This document shows, one piece after another, positions 1 to 8,284 of a stretch of 64,000 bases of DNA. Both the position numbers and the translations under genes were made by a program. Every line of letters begins with the position of its first letter. The first letter of the stretch is position 1. Source of the stretch: CAZEBW01 sp964510205 (GTDB taxonomy: Bacteria > Chloroflexota > Anaerolineae > VGOG01); the NCBI GenBank assembly GCA_964510205.1, contig CAZEBW010000006.1, positions 1 to 64,000 on the forward strand. Reading direction: 5' to 3'. The notes beneath the pieces were generated by a model, which saw only the letters and a list, made by a program, of their open reading frames with translations, was not told the origin of the DNA and did not search any database.

Positions 1-271
1 GGCCGTCGGAACCGTGACAACTGGCGCAGGTCTGCATCCCGCCCCCCATCATCCCCCTCCCCACGTCTGAGGTGATGGGCGCGCCTCGCTGGCTGGTGGC
101 GGTGAAGTAGATCTGCTCGCCGTTGGAGCGGTATCCTGTCGGCACGGCTGTGCCCGGGCCCCAGGGCCAAGCCAGCCCCCACCAGACCAACCCCAGGCAA
201 ACCACCAGGAGCAGGCCGACCAGTACCCCGCCGCCGACGATGACCCACCAGGGTATTTTCTTTTCGGTCAT
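1..271 (-). CDS. Membrane-anchored c-type cytochrome (3' end outside window)
   Basis: The reading frame starts at ATG 271 and runs off the left edge after 90 codons. Residues 5-33 form a strongly hydrophobic segment that reads as an uncleaved N-terminal anchor. A CASCH heme-binding motif (CxxCH) lies near residue 83, just before the edge. The context preceding it is rich in Gly and Met (GMMGGGM). The upstream gene stops at 273, one base before this start codon, so the two are probably co-translated. It is likely a periplasm-facing electron carrier; the domain class cannot be decided from the fragment. Confidence 0.75.
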   Translation of the reverse strand, partial: MTEKKIPWWVIVGGGVLVGLLLVVCLGLVWWGLAWPWGPGTAVPTGYRSNGEQIYFTATSQRGAPITSDVGRGMMGGGMQTCASCHGSDG

Positions 272-272
272 C

Positions 273-662
273 TCATAGCTCCTCGCCGCAGTAAGGACAG
301 TTCTGCCAGTCGGGCTGGGTCGCCCGGCCGCAGGCCGGGCAGGTTTGAGTTGGAGCCGGCGGTGTAGCCGTTTCACCCACGCTGCGCACCAGCCAGACGC
401 CTCCCAGGATCAGCAACCCCAGCAAGCCGATGGGAATCAGCAGGCCCGGCAGCATGAAAAGCGGGCCAAAGAGGCCACCCGTCAGCCCACCGCTGAAGCG
501 ACCTGTTCCGCCACACCAGGGGCACCAGCCGCCCATCATGCCGCCGCGCCCCATCATTCCCCAGCCGCCGAAGGCGAAAGACAGCAAGGTGATGCCCAGG
601 ATGAACACCACCAGCACGACGGCTGCGAAAACCAGTACTTGTGTCCAATTGATTCTACTCAT
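273..662 (-). CDS. Zinc-ribbon membrane protein, function unknown
   Basis: This is a 129-residue protein with an N-terminal hydrophobic helix (about residues 8-32), a Gly/Met/Trp-rich middle containing CPWCG, a second hydrophobic helix (about 68-92) and a C-terminal zinc ribbon with two CxxC pairs (CPACG and CPYCG) in the last 25 residues. Short proteins of this build are common beside metal and cytochrome genes, but I do not recognise a characterised family. It ends one base before the downstream cytochrome start. Confidence 0.7.
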   Translation of the reverse strand: MSRINWTQVLVFAAVVLVVFILGITLLSFAFGGWGMMGRGGMMGGWCPWCGGTGRFSGGLTGGLFGPLFMLPGLLIPIGLLGLLILGGVWLVRSVGETATPPAPTQTCPACGRATQPDWQNCPYCGEEL

Positions 663-801
663 TTCTCAAAACCTCCTCTCAACGATTGTCAGCAAGTTGT
701 CTCGTAGGGCAGGTTGGGCGCGACGCCTGCACGCCACCCACAATCCCGAACCCGGCCCCACAGACGAACCTTCGCCTCGATCCAAAACCACCAAGCGCCC
801 G

Positions 802-829
802 TACCTGCCGCTATCCCAAACGGCAGGTA
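802..829. repeat. Perfect 9-bp hairpin in a 274-base intergenic stretch
   Basis: TACCTGCCG (802-810) and its exact complement CGGCAGGTA (821-829) are separated by 10 bases. There is no T-run on either side, so it is not a typical intrinsic terminator. The surrounding 663-936 shows no convincing gene. The motif GTAGGGCAGGTTGG near 705 recurs near 44535, which suggests repeat debris. Confidence 0.5.
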
Positions 830-936
830 GGCTGCTCCGTTGATCTGGCAGGCCACGTGTTGACGCTACCAAGGCTGTGAGCTAATCGTGCTGGGTTCCA
901 TGCCCCCACCGCAGCCAACCTGCCCCACATCTTGTC

Positions 937-1089
937 TCAGCCCTCGCCCTTGAGGTACTTCTGCGGATCCTTGTCGAAGGCCACCTTGCAGCCCGGCGCA
1001 CAGAAATAGTAGGTCTTGCCCTTGTACTCGCTCTTGGCCGCAGCCTTCTCGGGGTCCACTTTCATCTTGCAAACCGGATCCACTGCCAT
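937..1089 (-). CDS. YHS domain protein (small metal-binding)
   Basis: This 50-residue ORF was found by reading the strand directly. It begins AVDPVCKM and continues with YKGKTYYFCAPGC, the classic YHS-domain signature also found as a module in copper ATPases and other metal proteins. Cysteines at residues 7, 30 and 34 are the probable metal ligands. An AGGAGG-like site precedes ATG 1089. It lies 29 bases after the FTR1 permease, so it belongs to the same metal operon and is likely a metal chaperone or sensor. A longer ORF in another frame (866-1111) is a shadow. Confidence 0.85.
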   Translation of the reverse strand: MAVDPVCKMKVDPEKAAAKSEYKGKTYYFCAPGCKVAFDKDPQKYLKGEG

Positions 1090-1118
1090 CACGCTCACCT
1101 CCTTCCGTCAACCAAAGT

Positions 1119-1943
1119 TCAGGAGCCCGTTTCGGCGGCCGGAACCATGGCCCGACCCTGACGCCAACTGGCCACGCCCACGACGATGAAATAGACGCCG
1201 TAGGCCATCACCTCCAACAGCGAGGGGTTGCCATTGTAGCCGAACAAGGACTTGAGAATGCTGCCCACTGCTGAGTTCTCATCCAGAATGGGATTGATGT
1301 CCCACACGTGCTCGACGATGACGGGTAAGACACCGGCTTCCTGCAATTCATGCACGCCGTGGGCCGCCAACCCCGCCGCGAACAGGATCAGCAGTACGCT
1401 GGTCACGCGGAAGAAGGCCCGCACGTCCAGGCGCACACTGACCACGAACAGAAGCCAGCCCACGATCACTGCGGCGGCCAGTCCCAGCACGCCGCCGACC
1501 AGGGTCTGCGCGGGCGTGGCGCTGAAGGCCGCGGCGGTAAGGAACAGAGCCGTCTCGATCCCCTCGCGCACCACGGCCACAAAGGCCAGCGCGAACAGCG
1601 CGCGACGACTGCCAAGCGTCACCGCCTGGCGCACGTCCGCCTCCAGTTCGGTGCGGATGCTCCGCCCCTGTCGCTGCATCCAGAAGATCATCCAGGTGAG
1701 CACGGCAGCGGCCAGAAGCATGGTGATTCCTTCAAAGAGCTCCTCGCTGCGGCCTTCGAAAGCGATGCCCATGACTTGCAAGGCTACTCCCGCGACGATA
1801 CTTACGATCACCGCCGAGACCACGCCCCACCACACGGCAGCTCGCCGCCGGTAGCCCATCTTCTTCAGATAACTTAACACGATGCCTACGATCAGGGCCG
1901 CTTCCAGCCCCTCGCGAAAGGCAATCAACAACGCTGCAATCAT
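1119..1943 (-). CDS. FTR1-family iron permease
   Basis: The 274-residue integral membrane protein carries the two hallmark RExxE motifs of FTR1/EfeU iron permeases, REGLE near residue 11 and REGIE near residue 125, in membrane helices. The family imports oxidised iron across the cytoplasmic membrane. I chose ATG 1943 because the helix with REGLE begins at once and the length then matches the family; the longer frame to 2054 adds only low-complexity residues inside the neighbouring ATPase gene. The gap to the upstream ATPase stop is 17 bases, consistent with an operon. Confidence 0.88.
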   Translation of the reverse strand: MIAALLIAFREGLEAALIVGIVLSYLKKMGYRRRAAVWWGVVSAVIVSIVAGVALQVMGIAFEGRSEELFEGITMLLAAAVLTWMIFWMQRQGRSIRTELEADVRQAVTLGSRRALFALAFVAVVREGIETALFLTAAAFSATPAQTLVGGVLGLAAAVIVGWLLFVVSVRLDVRAFFRVTSVLLILFAAGLAAHGVHELQEAGVLPVIVEHVWDINPILDENSAVGSILKSLFGYNGNPSLLEVMAYGVYFIVVGVASWRQGRAMVPAAETGS

Positions 1944-1960
1944 CGCCAGTACCCCTTTGC

Positions 1961-4135
1961 CTATTCCTGTATTCCTTTTCCCATCCGACGCAGTCTCATG
2001 CCGTTCAGGATCACTGCCAGCGACGCCCCCACGTCGGCCACGACCGCCATCCACAAGGTGGCCAGGCCCACCGCTGCCAGAGCGAAGATGACGGCTTTGA
2101 CTGCCAGAGCAAAGACGATGTTGGCCGTCACAATCCCTCTCGCCTTGCGGCTGAGGTGCACGATGAAGGGCAGTTGAGCCAGGTCATCGCCCATCAGCAC
2201 CACGTCGGCGGTCTCCATCGCCTGGGCCGAGCCGGCGCCGCCCATGGCGATGCCCACGTCCGCCCGGGCCAGCGCCGGGGCGTCGTTCACGCCATCGCCG
2301 ACCATGGCCACCGTCCCGACCTCCTCCGCCAGCGTTGCGACGGCCGACACCTTCTCCTGCGGCAGAAGCCCGGCCCGCACCTCGTCCACCCCGACCAAGC
2401 GGCCGACCTCCGCCGCCACCGTCGGATTGTCGCCGGTCAGCATCACGATGCGGACGCCATCGCGGGCTTTCAGATCGGCCAGCGCCTGGCGTGCGTTGGC
2501 GCGAGGCGCGTCGGCCACGCCAAACAGCGCACACACCTCGTCGTCGTGGCGGACCAAAATCACCGTCTTGCCCTGGGCAGTCAGATCGTCGGCCAACTGG
2601 CACACCGATGCCTCATGGGGGATATACTCGTCGAAGTGGGCGTGGCTGGCCACCGTGACCTGTTGGTTGTTCACCATGCCCTCCATTCCCCGCCCGCTCA
2701 GCACGGTGACGTCCTGGGCGCTGAACGTCGTCAATTCCCTCGCAGCAGCCTCTGCCAGCAACGCCCTGGCCAACGGGTGAGATGACTGCGCCTCCAGCGA
2801 AGCAGCGTGCTGCAGGCCGCAATCCACCGGGCACTCCCCGCAGGTACAGACCTCCACGACCTCTGTTACGACGGGACGTCCCTCGGTTAGCGTGCCGGTC
2901 TTGTCGAGGGCGAAGACCTTCACCCGGCTCAACGCCTCCAGGTAACGCCCGCCCTTGATCAAGACCCCGCGCGAAGCGGCATTGGTCATGGCGCTCACCA
3001 GGCTGACCGGCGTGCTGATCACCAGAGCGCAGGGGCAGGCGATCACCAGCATCTGCAGCGCGCGCATCAGCCAGCCGTGGCTTCCCCAGAAGGGTTGCCC
3101 GAAAACCAGCGGCGGGACGAAGGCCACCAGTGCGGCCACTCCCGCCACCGCCGGCGTGTAAACCCGCGCGAAGCGATCAATGAAGCGCTGCACCGGCGCT
3201 TGCCGCGACTGCGCCTCCCGCACCAGCGCCACCATGCGGCTGAGGGTGTTGTCGGCCGCATGGCGGGTCACCTCCACTTCCAGCGCGCCGCTGGTGTTGA
3301 TGGTGCCGGCAAAGACCTCATCGCCCGCTTTCTTGTCCACCGGCACGCTCTCCCCGGTGATGGAGGCCTGATCCACCGCACTCTGCCCGGCCCGCACCAC
3401 GCCGTCCACGCTGACGCGGTCGCCTGGGCGCACCAGCACCCGATCGCCGACGGCCAGTTGCTCCACAGCGACCTGCTGGGTGTCGCCCTCAGGCAGGAGC
3501 TTCAAGGCCACGGGCGGGGCCAGGTCGAGCAGACCATTCAGCGCGCCGCGCGCCTGCTCCGCGGCGTAGGCCTCCAGCGCATCCCCCAACGAGAAGAGCA
3601 CCACCACAATGGCCGCCTCGGCCCACTCCCCGATGAAGGCCGCGCCGACGACGGCGATCACCATCAGGGTGTTGATGCCCAGGCTCCGCGAGAGCCAGAG
3701 CTCCTGAAAAGCGTGGCGCGCCACCGGGATGCCGCCCACGACGATAGCCGCCGCGAAGAGAGCCGTCCGGCCCCAAAGCGGCGCGTCAGCCACCGCCACG
3801 GCCAGCCCCAGCAGGGTCAGCAGCCCGGCCGCAGCCGTCATCGCTGTCTCCCGCTTGGACAAAACGAAGCGCACGAAGCCCAGAATCGAGCTGTCTTCCC
3901 GGCGGCGAGAGCCCGCTGTTTCGGCTACCAGCGTATAGCCCGCCGAGCTCACAGCCCTGGCGATCTGTTCAGTGGCCAAATCCGACGTCGTTGATGAAAC
4001 CGTCAGCGTGCCAGCGGCGTGATCAACCTGGCAATGGTCTACGCCTTCCACCTGGCTCACGGCGGCTCGAACTCTGGCGGCGCAATCCAGGCAGGTTAGT
4101 CCTTCCACGGCAAATGTCTTAGTCGGCATGGGCAT
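1961..4135 (-). CDS. Heavy-metal P1B-type ATPase, Zn/Cd-type exporter
   Basis: The 724-residue protein has one N-terminal HMA domain with CLDC at residues 15-18, the CPC membrane motif near residue 367 (ACPCALV), the phosphorylation motif DKTGTLTEG near 412, and the GDGVNDAPAL hinge. The C-terminal helix around VADVGASLAVILNGMRL is of the ZntA/CadA kind, so Zn2+, Cd2+ or Pb2+ export is the likely role. An odd feature is a four-cysteine insertion (CTCGECPVDC) directly after the phosphorylation motif, where most homologues have none. It starts 24 bases after copA ends and is probably co-transcribed. Confidence 0.9.
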   Translation of the reverse strand: MPMPTKTFAVEGLTCLDCAARVRAAVSQVEGVDHCQVDHAAGTLTVSSTTSDLATEQIARAVSSAGYTLVAETAGSRRREDSSILGFVRFVLSKRETAMTAAAGLLTLLGLAVAVADAPLWGRTALFAAAIVVGGIPVARHAFQELWLSRSLGINTLMVIAVVGAAFIGEWAEAAIVVVLFSLGDALEAYAAEQARGALNGLLDLAPPVALKLLPEGDTQQVAVEQLAVGDRVLVRPGDRVSVDGVVRAGQSAVDQASITGESVPVDKKAGDEVFAGTINTSGALEVEVTRHAADNTLSRMVALVREAQSRQAPVQRFIDRFARVYTPAVAGVAALVAFVPPLVFGQPFWGSHGWLMRALQMLVIACPCALVISTPVSLVSAMTNAASRGVLIKGGRYLEALSRVKVFALDKTGTLTEGRPVVTEVVEVCTCGECPVDCGLQHAASLEAQSSHPLARALLAEAAARELTTFSAQDVTVLSGRGMEGMVNNQQVTVASHAHFDEYIPHEASVCQLADDLTAQGKTVILVRHDDEVCALFGVADAPRANARQALADLKARDGVRIVMLTGDNPTVAAEVGRLVGVDEVRAGLLPQEKVSAVATLAEEVGTVAMVGDGVNDAPALARADVGIAMGGAGSAQAMETADVVLMGDDLAQLPFIVHLSRKARGIVTANIVFALAVKAVIFALAAVGLATLWMAVVADVGASLAVILNGMRLRRMGKGIQE

Positions 4136-4159
4136 CCTTTTCAGAATAAATCGAGAACC

Positions 4160-6658
4160 TCAAGCCCGCTCATAATCAGGCCGGATGTTCACTCGCCGCA
4201 GCAGGTTGGCATTGGTGACCACGGTGATCGAACTGGTGGCCATGGCGATTTCAGCCAGCACGGGGTGCATCATCCCCAGAATGGCCAGCGGGATCATGAC
4301 CACGTTGTAGAAGAAGGCCCAGAAGAGGCCCTGTACCACTTTGTTGAAGGTGGCCCGCGAGAGCTTGACCGCGCTGACCACACCGGAGAGCTCGCCGCGC
4401 ACCAGGGTGACGTCGGCAGCCTCGATGGCGATGTCCGTCCCGCTGCCGATGGCAATGCCCACGTCGGCCTGGGTGAGGGCTGGGGCGTCGTTGATGCCAT
4501 CGCCGACCATGGCCACCAGGCCATCGGTTTCCGCCTGCAATCGTTTGACCTCGACCAGCTTGTCCTCCGGCAGCACCTCGGCCAGCACGTGGTCAATGCC
4601 TACTTGACGGGCGATGGCCTGGGCGGTGCGCTGGTTGTCGCCGGTGATCATCACCGTGCGCAAGCCCACCGCCTTCAGCTCGCGGACGGCGGCTGCAGCG
4701 TCGTCTTTGAGGGTGTCGGCTACGGCCAGGGACCCGAACAAGTTCGGGACTCCGACTCGGACTCCGTCTTCGTCCACAGCGACCAACATGGCCGTTTTGC
4801 CTTCGTTTTCCAGGCGGCGCATCTCGTCCTCCATGGCCGCCGTCTCGACGCCGTTTTCTTCCATCAGCGTCCGGCGGCCCACCAACACGCTCTTGCCGTC
4901 CACCACGCCCCGCACACCCTTGCCGCGCAGCGCCTCGAAGTCGGTCAGGTTACCCAGAGCAATCCCTAGCTCCTCGGCCTTGCGCACCACCGCCTTGCCC
5001 AGCGGATGCTCGCTCCCCACCTCCACCGACGCCGCCCAACGCAGTAACTCATCATTTGAGATTTGAGATTCGGGATTTGGGATTTGATCCGTCACTTCGG
5101 GCTTCCCTTTGGTCAGCGTTCCCGTCTTGTCGAACACCACCACCCGCACGTCGCGCATGGCCTGGATTGCCTCGCCGGAGCGGATGAGGATGCCGTTCTC
5201 GGCCCCGATGCCGCTGCCCACCATCAACGCCGTGGGCGTGGCCAGTCCCAGGGCGCAGGGACAGGCGATGACCAGCACCGAAACTGTGGTAATCAAAGCC
5301 AGGGTGAAGGTGTTCAGACTGGGGTCCACCCAGGGCAGGAAACGGCTGGCCCACACGGCGATGGGCCGCAGCGCGTCGGGGAAGAGCAGCCAGGCCAGAA
5401 AAGTGAGCAGGGCGACGACGATGACGATGGGCACGAAGACGGCCGTCACCCGGTCGGCGAAGGCCTGGATGGGCACCTTGGTGCCCTGGGCCTGCTCGAC
5501 CAGGCGCACCACCTGGGCCAGGAACGTATCCTTGCCCACGCGGGTGGCCCGCACCTTGAGCAGCCCGTCCTGGTTGACCGTGGCCCCGATCAACTCGTCG
5601 CCGGGACCCTTGTTGACGGGCATGGACTCGCCCGTGGCCATGGACTCGTCCACCGCGCTCTCGCCCTCCACCACGATCCCATCGGTGGGAATCTTCTCGC
5701 CGGGGCGGACGACCATCACGTCGCCTGGCTGCACCTCGTCAATGTGGACTTCCTGTTCCACACCATCAACCAGGATGCGGGCGGTCTTGGCCCCCAGCTC
5801 CAGCAATTTGCGGATGGCCTGTGAGGCGCGTCCCTTAGCGCTGGCCTCCACGTAGCGGCCGGTCAGGTGGAAGGCCATGATCATGGCCGCCACCCCTGCG
5901 TAGGTGGGGATGGGGGCGAAAAATGTGGCGATGCCAGTGAGGAACGACGCCCCGGTGCCCATGGCGATCAGGGCGTCCATGTTGGGCGCGCCGTGCGTCG
6001 TTGATCGCCAGGCCGCCACGTAGGTGCGCCGCCCGACCCAGAAGAGCACCGGCGCGGCCAACAGCAGCATCCCCAGCTTGAAAACCGTCTCGTTGGGCCA
6101 AGCCAGGCCGAGCAGCATCTCCGGCAGCATCCACAGGATAATGGGAATAGTGAAGGCCCAGGCCAGCAGCATCCGGCGGCGGGCGTTCTGCATCTTGCGC
6201 ACCTCGCGGGAGAGCTCCTCTTCGGCTCGCTCCTCCGCAGTAGGCAATACCTCATAGCCCACCTCAGCCACGGCGCGGCGGAAGTCGGGCAGGCCGGTCA
6301 AGGTGGGAACGTATTCCACGCTGGCCTTTTCGGTGGCCAGGTTGACGTTGACGCTCACCGCGCCGGGGATGCCGGCCAACGCCCCCTCGACGTGAGCCAC
6401 GCAACTGGCACAGGTCATGCCGCCGATGGGCAGGTACACCTTTTCGGTGGCTACGTCGTAGCCGGTATCCTGCACCGCCTGGATCAGCGTGGTCAACGGA
6501 ACCGTGCCGTTGTCGAAGACGACCGTCGCCTTCTCCGCGGCCAGGTTGACCTGGACTTCAGACACGCCGGATACTTCCCTCAGACCATTTTCGACGTGAT
6601 TCACACAGGAAGCACAGGTCATGCCCTCGATGGGCAAGGTAACTTGTTTTACTGACAT
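4160..6658 (-). CDS. copA: Copper-exporting P1B-type ATPase
   Basis: This is an 832-residue ATPase with two N-terminal HMA domains (MTCASC at about residues 14-19 and 84-89), the Cu+-type membrane motif CPCALGLATP near 467, DKTGTLTKGKP near 507, and GDGINDAPAL. The C-terminal helix MATSSITVVTNANLL fits the Cu+ subgroup. It would pump Cu+ out of the cytoplasm. An in-frame heptamer repeat (5054-5088) encodes a short Pro/Asn/Ser-rich insert after the phosphorylation domain. Two promoters and operator-like palindromes precede it. Start ATG 6658 follows an AAAGGGAG site. Confidence 0.95.
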   Translation of the reverse strand: MSVKQVTLPIEGMTCASCVNHVENGLREVSGVSEVQVNLAAEKATVVFDNGTVPLTTLIQAVQDTGYDVATEKVYLPIGGMTCASCVAHVEGALAGIPGAVSVNVNLATEKASVEYVPTLTGLPDFRRAVAEVGYEVLPTAEERAEEELSREVRKMQNARRRMLLAWAFTIPIILWMLPEMLLGLAWPNETVFKLGMLLLAAPVLFWVGRRTYVAAWRSTTHGAPNMDALIAMGTGASFLTGIATFFAPIPTYAGVAAMIMAFHLTGRYVEASAKGRASQAIRKLLELGAKTARILVDGVEQEVHIDEVQPGDVMVVRPGEKIPTDGIVVEGESAVDESMATGESMPVNKGPGDELIGATVNQDGLLKVRATRVGKDTFLAQVVRLVEQAQGTKVPIQAFADRVTAVFVPIVIVVALLTFLAWLLFPDALRPIAVWASRFLPWVDPSLNTFTLALITTVSVLVIACPCALGLATPTALMVGSGIGAENGILIRSGEAIQAMRDVRVVVFDKTGTLTKGKPEVTDQIPNPESQISNDELLRWAASVEVGSEHPLGKAVVRKAEELGIALGNLTDFEALRGKGVRGVVDGKSVLVGRRTLMEENGVETAAMEDEMRRLENEGKTAMLVAVDEDGVRVGVPNLFGSLAVADTLKDDAAAAVRELKAVGLRTVMITGDNQRTAQAIARQVGIDHVLAEVLPEDKLVEVKRLQAETDGLVAMVGDGINDAPALTQADVGIAIGSGTDIAIEAADVTLVRGELSGVVSAVKLSRATFNKVVQGLFWAFFYNVVMIPLAILGMMHPVLAEIAMATSSITVVTNANLLRRVNIRPDYERA
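5054..5088. repeat. Five-unit heptamer repeat inside copA
   Basis: Plus-strand units are ATTTGAG, ATTTGAG, ATTCGGG, ATTTGGG and ATTTGAT, five consecutive 7-mers. On the coding strand they encode IPNPESQISN without breaking the reading frame. The flanking residues match normal CopA sequence. Confidence 0.85.
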
Positions 6659-6724
6659 AGGTTACTCCCTTTCCGTTCCATATATGACTCTACTGAAAAA
6701 ACTCCATTTTGATGATTGAGCCCA

Positions 6725-6765
6725 CTATAAATTGTAGTAAGTTTGTAGCTATGATACAATTTGTA
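6725..6765 (-). promoter_or_regulatory. copA proximal promoter with two CopY/BlaI-like operators
   Basis: On the minus strand a -35 TTGTAT (6754-6759), a 17-bp spacer and a -10 TACAAT (6731-6736) form a promoter about 65 bases before copA. The -35 overlaps the perfect odd palindrome TACAA-A-TTGTA (6755-6765). The -10 overlaps CTACAA-T-TTATAG (6725-6737), a palindrome with one mismatch. Paired TACA/TGTA sites are typical of the BlaI/MecI/CopY repressors. No such repressor gene is in the window, so the regulator is inferred. Confidence 0.6.
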
Positions 6766-6833
6766 GTGGCATCGTTTGAGATTCTGACCTTTTTTCAGGG
6801 GAGTCATATATTGAAATCAAAAAGGCTACCCTC

Positions 6834-6874
6834 ATTATATCACCAGAGCAGCCTCCTGTCTATGACAAAAGTCA
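6834..6874 (-). promoter_or_regulatory. Distal copA promoter with Crp/Fnr-type box at -41.5
   Basis: On the minus strand a -35 TAGACA (6857-6862), exactly 17 bp and a consensus -10 TATAAT (6834-6839) are preceded directly by the palindrome TGAC-TTTT-GTCA (6863-6874). The palindrome centre falls at about -41.5, the class II activator position of Crp/Fnr proteins. The same arrangement and much of the spacer recur at 18504-18544 next to a Crp/Fnr-family gene. It would give copA a leader of about 170 bases. Confidence 0.7.
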
Positions 6875-6891
6875 CCTTCTGCACCCGACCG

Positions 6892-6911
6892 AAAACCCGA
6901 ACAGGTTCGGG
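6892..6911 (-). terminator. Intrinsic terminator of the flavin reductase gene
   Basis: On the minus strand the stem CCCGAA / TTCGGG with a four-base loop is followed by TTTT. It lies 20 bases after the stop codon of the flavin reductase-like gene. Confidence 0.6.
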
Positions 6912-6930
6912 GCTCCGTATTCTCCGCACG

Positions 6931-7512
6931 CTATGCACTGCCAGCGTCATCGCTCAGTATGGTGAAGCAGGCGGTGGCCAAAGGCTCACCCAGGCTCCAA
7001 TATTCGTTGCCCTGATAGGCAATGCCCTGGGCCTGGGCGTAGTCAATGAAGCCGCGCTCGTCCAGCAACTCCTCATCCACGTGCACAGCCAGGACCTGGC
7101 CCACGAACAGGGTGTGCGAGTCCAAGTCCAGGGAATGGACAACCTTACATTCTATGTTGACCGGGCACTCGGCGATGAGAGGAGCTGCCACCTGCGAGGC
7201 CGGCGCAGGAGTCAGCCCCGCCTCGGCGAATTTGTCGGAGGTGCGATGGCGGGACATCCGCCCGCAGTAGTCCACCGCGCTCAGCAGTTCCTGGCTGGGG
7301 ATGTTGACCACGAACTCTCCTCGCTCCTCGATGGCGGCGTGGGAATAGCGATGGGGACGCACGCCGATGGCCAGGCAGGGCGGAGTCGAGGCCGCCGTGC
7401 CAACCCAGGAGACAGTCATCACATTCGGTTGGCCAGCCTGATCTAGGCAGGTGACCAGAACCACCGGCGTCGGGTACAGGGCACAGAACGGCTCTTTGAT
7501 GGTTTTTGCCAT
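6931..7512 (-). CDS. Flavin reductase-family FMN-binding protein
   Basis: The 193-residue protein has the split-barrel flavin reductase fold signature: PTPVVLVTC near the N-terminus, MTVSWVGTAASTPP, and FVVNIPS with a GRMSRHRTSDKF stretch. Members bind FMN and reduce flavins with NAD(P)H or act on small thiols and metals. It lies 18 bases after a DsrE-like gene, suggesting a link to sulfur or redox metabolism, but the substrate cannot be read from sequence. ATG 7512 follows a GGAGGGCG site. Confidence 0.85.
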   Translation of the reverse strand: MAKTIKEPFCALYPTPVVLVTCLDQAGQPNVMTVSWVGTAASTPPCLAIGVRPHRYSHAAIEERGEFVVNIPSQELLSAVDYCGRMSRHRTSDKFAEAGLTPAPASQVAAPLIAECPVNIECKVVHSLDLDSHTLFVGQVLAVHVDEELLDERGFIDYAQAQGIAYQGNEYWSLGEPLATACFTILSDDAGSA

Positions 7513-7530
7513 GACGCCCTCCTCTTTGCT

Positions 7531-7974
7531 CTATATGAACAGCGTAACCGCCGACTCGCGCGCCTCCTGGATGTAGGTCCCCACCGCGCCGTAATCGTCA
7601 ATCCAGTCCTCACGCAGATCCTCGCGGCTGATGCCCATGATCTCCATGGTCATATCGCAGGCGATGATCTTGCCGCCCAGCTCTTTGAAGTCGGTCATCA
7701 GCTTTTCCAGCGAGGCCACGTTGGCCTTATTCATGCGCTGCTCGATCATCAACTTCCCCAGACCCAGCATGTGCATTCTGGAGAGCGGGCCTTTTTCCAG
7801 ACCAGCCTTCGGCATGCTCAGAACGGTGTCTTTTCGCAGCCGCTGCAGCCCCCAGAAAGTAAAGAAAATGGATACGTCCATGCCCATCGCCAGCGCGCCG
7901 TTGGCGATGATCAACGCGCTGTAGATTTTGTCCATGTCGCCGCTGTGAGCGATTAGCGTCATTTTGTCCGTCAT
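7531..7974 (-). CDS. DsrE/DsrF-like family protein
   Basis: The 147-residue protein resembles the DsrE/DsrF/DsrH-like family: a LIAHSGDMDKIYSAL start, a small-molecule-binding loop MGMDVSIFFTFWGL, and a conserved Cys in KIIACDMTMEIMGI. These proteins move sulfur between partners or bind sulfur compounds in the cytoplasm. I chose ATG 7974 because GAGGAGG lies at good spacing in front; the earlier ATG at 8016 lacks a site. TusA, rhodanese and Hdr genes elsewhere in the window fit a sulfur-trafficking role. Confidence 0.85.
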   Translation of the reverse strand: MTDKMTLIAHSGDMDKIYSALIIANGALAMGMDVSIFFTFWGLQRLRKDTVLSMPKAGLEKGPLSRMHMLGLGKLMIEQRMNKANVASLEKLMTDFKELGGKIIACDMTMEIMGISREDLREDWIDDYGAVGTYIQEARESAVTLFI

Positions 7975-8018
7975 TGTTTTATCCTCCTCGGTGTAAAATC
8001 TATCTCCAATATTCATTC

Positions 8019-8107
8019 GGGTGTGGCTAAAACTTGTGGTAGTGGCGACTTTAGTCGTTCCAAGCGACTGAAGTCGCTACTACCTTCCACAGACTTTAGC
8101 CACACTC
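8019..8107. mobile_element. Palindromic element family 1, copy A, with 9-bp target duplication
   Basis: The 89-bp element begins GGGTGTGGCTAAA and ends TTTAGCCACACTC, near-perfect terminal inverted repeats. Its core is a large palindrome (GTAGTGGCGACTTTAGTCG ... CGACTGAAGTCGCTACTAC). The direct repeat TATTCATTC flanks it on both sides (8010-8018 and 8108-8116), which reads as a target-site duplication. It has no coding capacity, so it is a MITE-like element. Confidence 0.85.
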
Positions 8108-8284
8108 TATTCATTCCTCCAGCTTGATCATCAACTACAGGATTTGATTCAGGTGTGGCTAAAACTTGTGGTAGTGACGACTTTAGTCGTTCCAAGCGAC
8201 TGAAGTCGCTACTACCTTCCACAGATTTTAGCCACACTCTATTCATTCCTCCAGCTTGATCATCAACTATAGGATTTGATTCAG
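8021..8284. repeat. Two-copy 132-bp tandem duplication holding the element and a gene 3' end
   Basis: Bases 8021-8152 and 8153-8284 are almost identical. Each unit contains a family 1 element, the spacer after it, and the last 18 bases of the neighbouring TlpA gene (CTGAATCAAATCCT plus stop on the minus strand). The right-hand copy is the real gene end and the left-hand copy is a duplicate. An apparent 77-codon ORF here is only the repeat read through. Confidence 0.9.
8152..8239. mobile_element. Palindromic element family 1, copy B
   Basis: This is the second copy inside the tandem duplication. It differs from copy A at only a few positions (for example TGACGAC for TGGCGAC) and lies just after the stop codon of the TlpA gene in the direction of transcription. 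Confidence 0.85.

Noticed and set aside
866..1111. 81-codon ORF
   Set aside because: Shadow frame; the YHS protein at 937-1089 is the real gene.
8013..8246. 77-codon ORF with two near-identical halves
   Set aside because: It only reads through the tandem family 1 elements; no start signal or homologue.
8021..8284. Repeat array as CRISPR
   Set aside because: Only two 132-bp units, each a palindrome plus gene end, with no spacers or cas genes.
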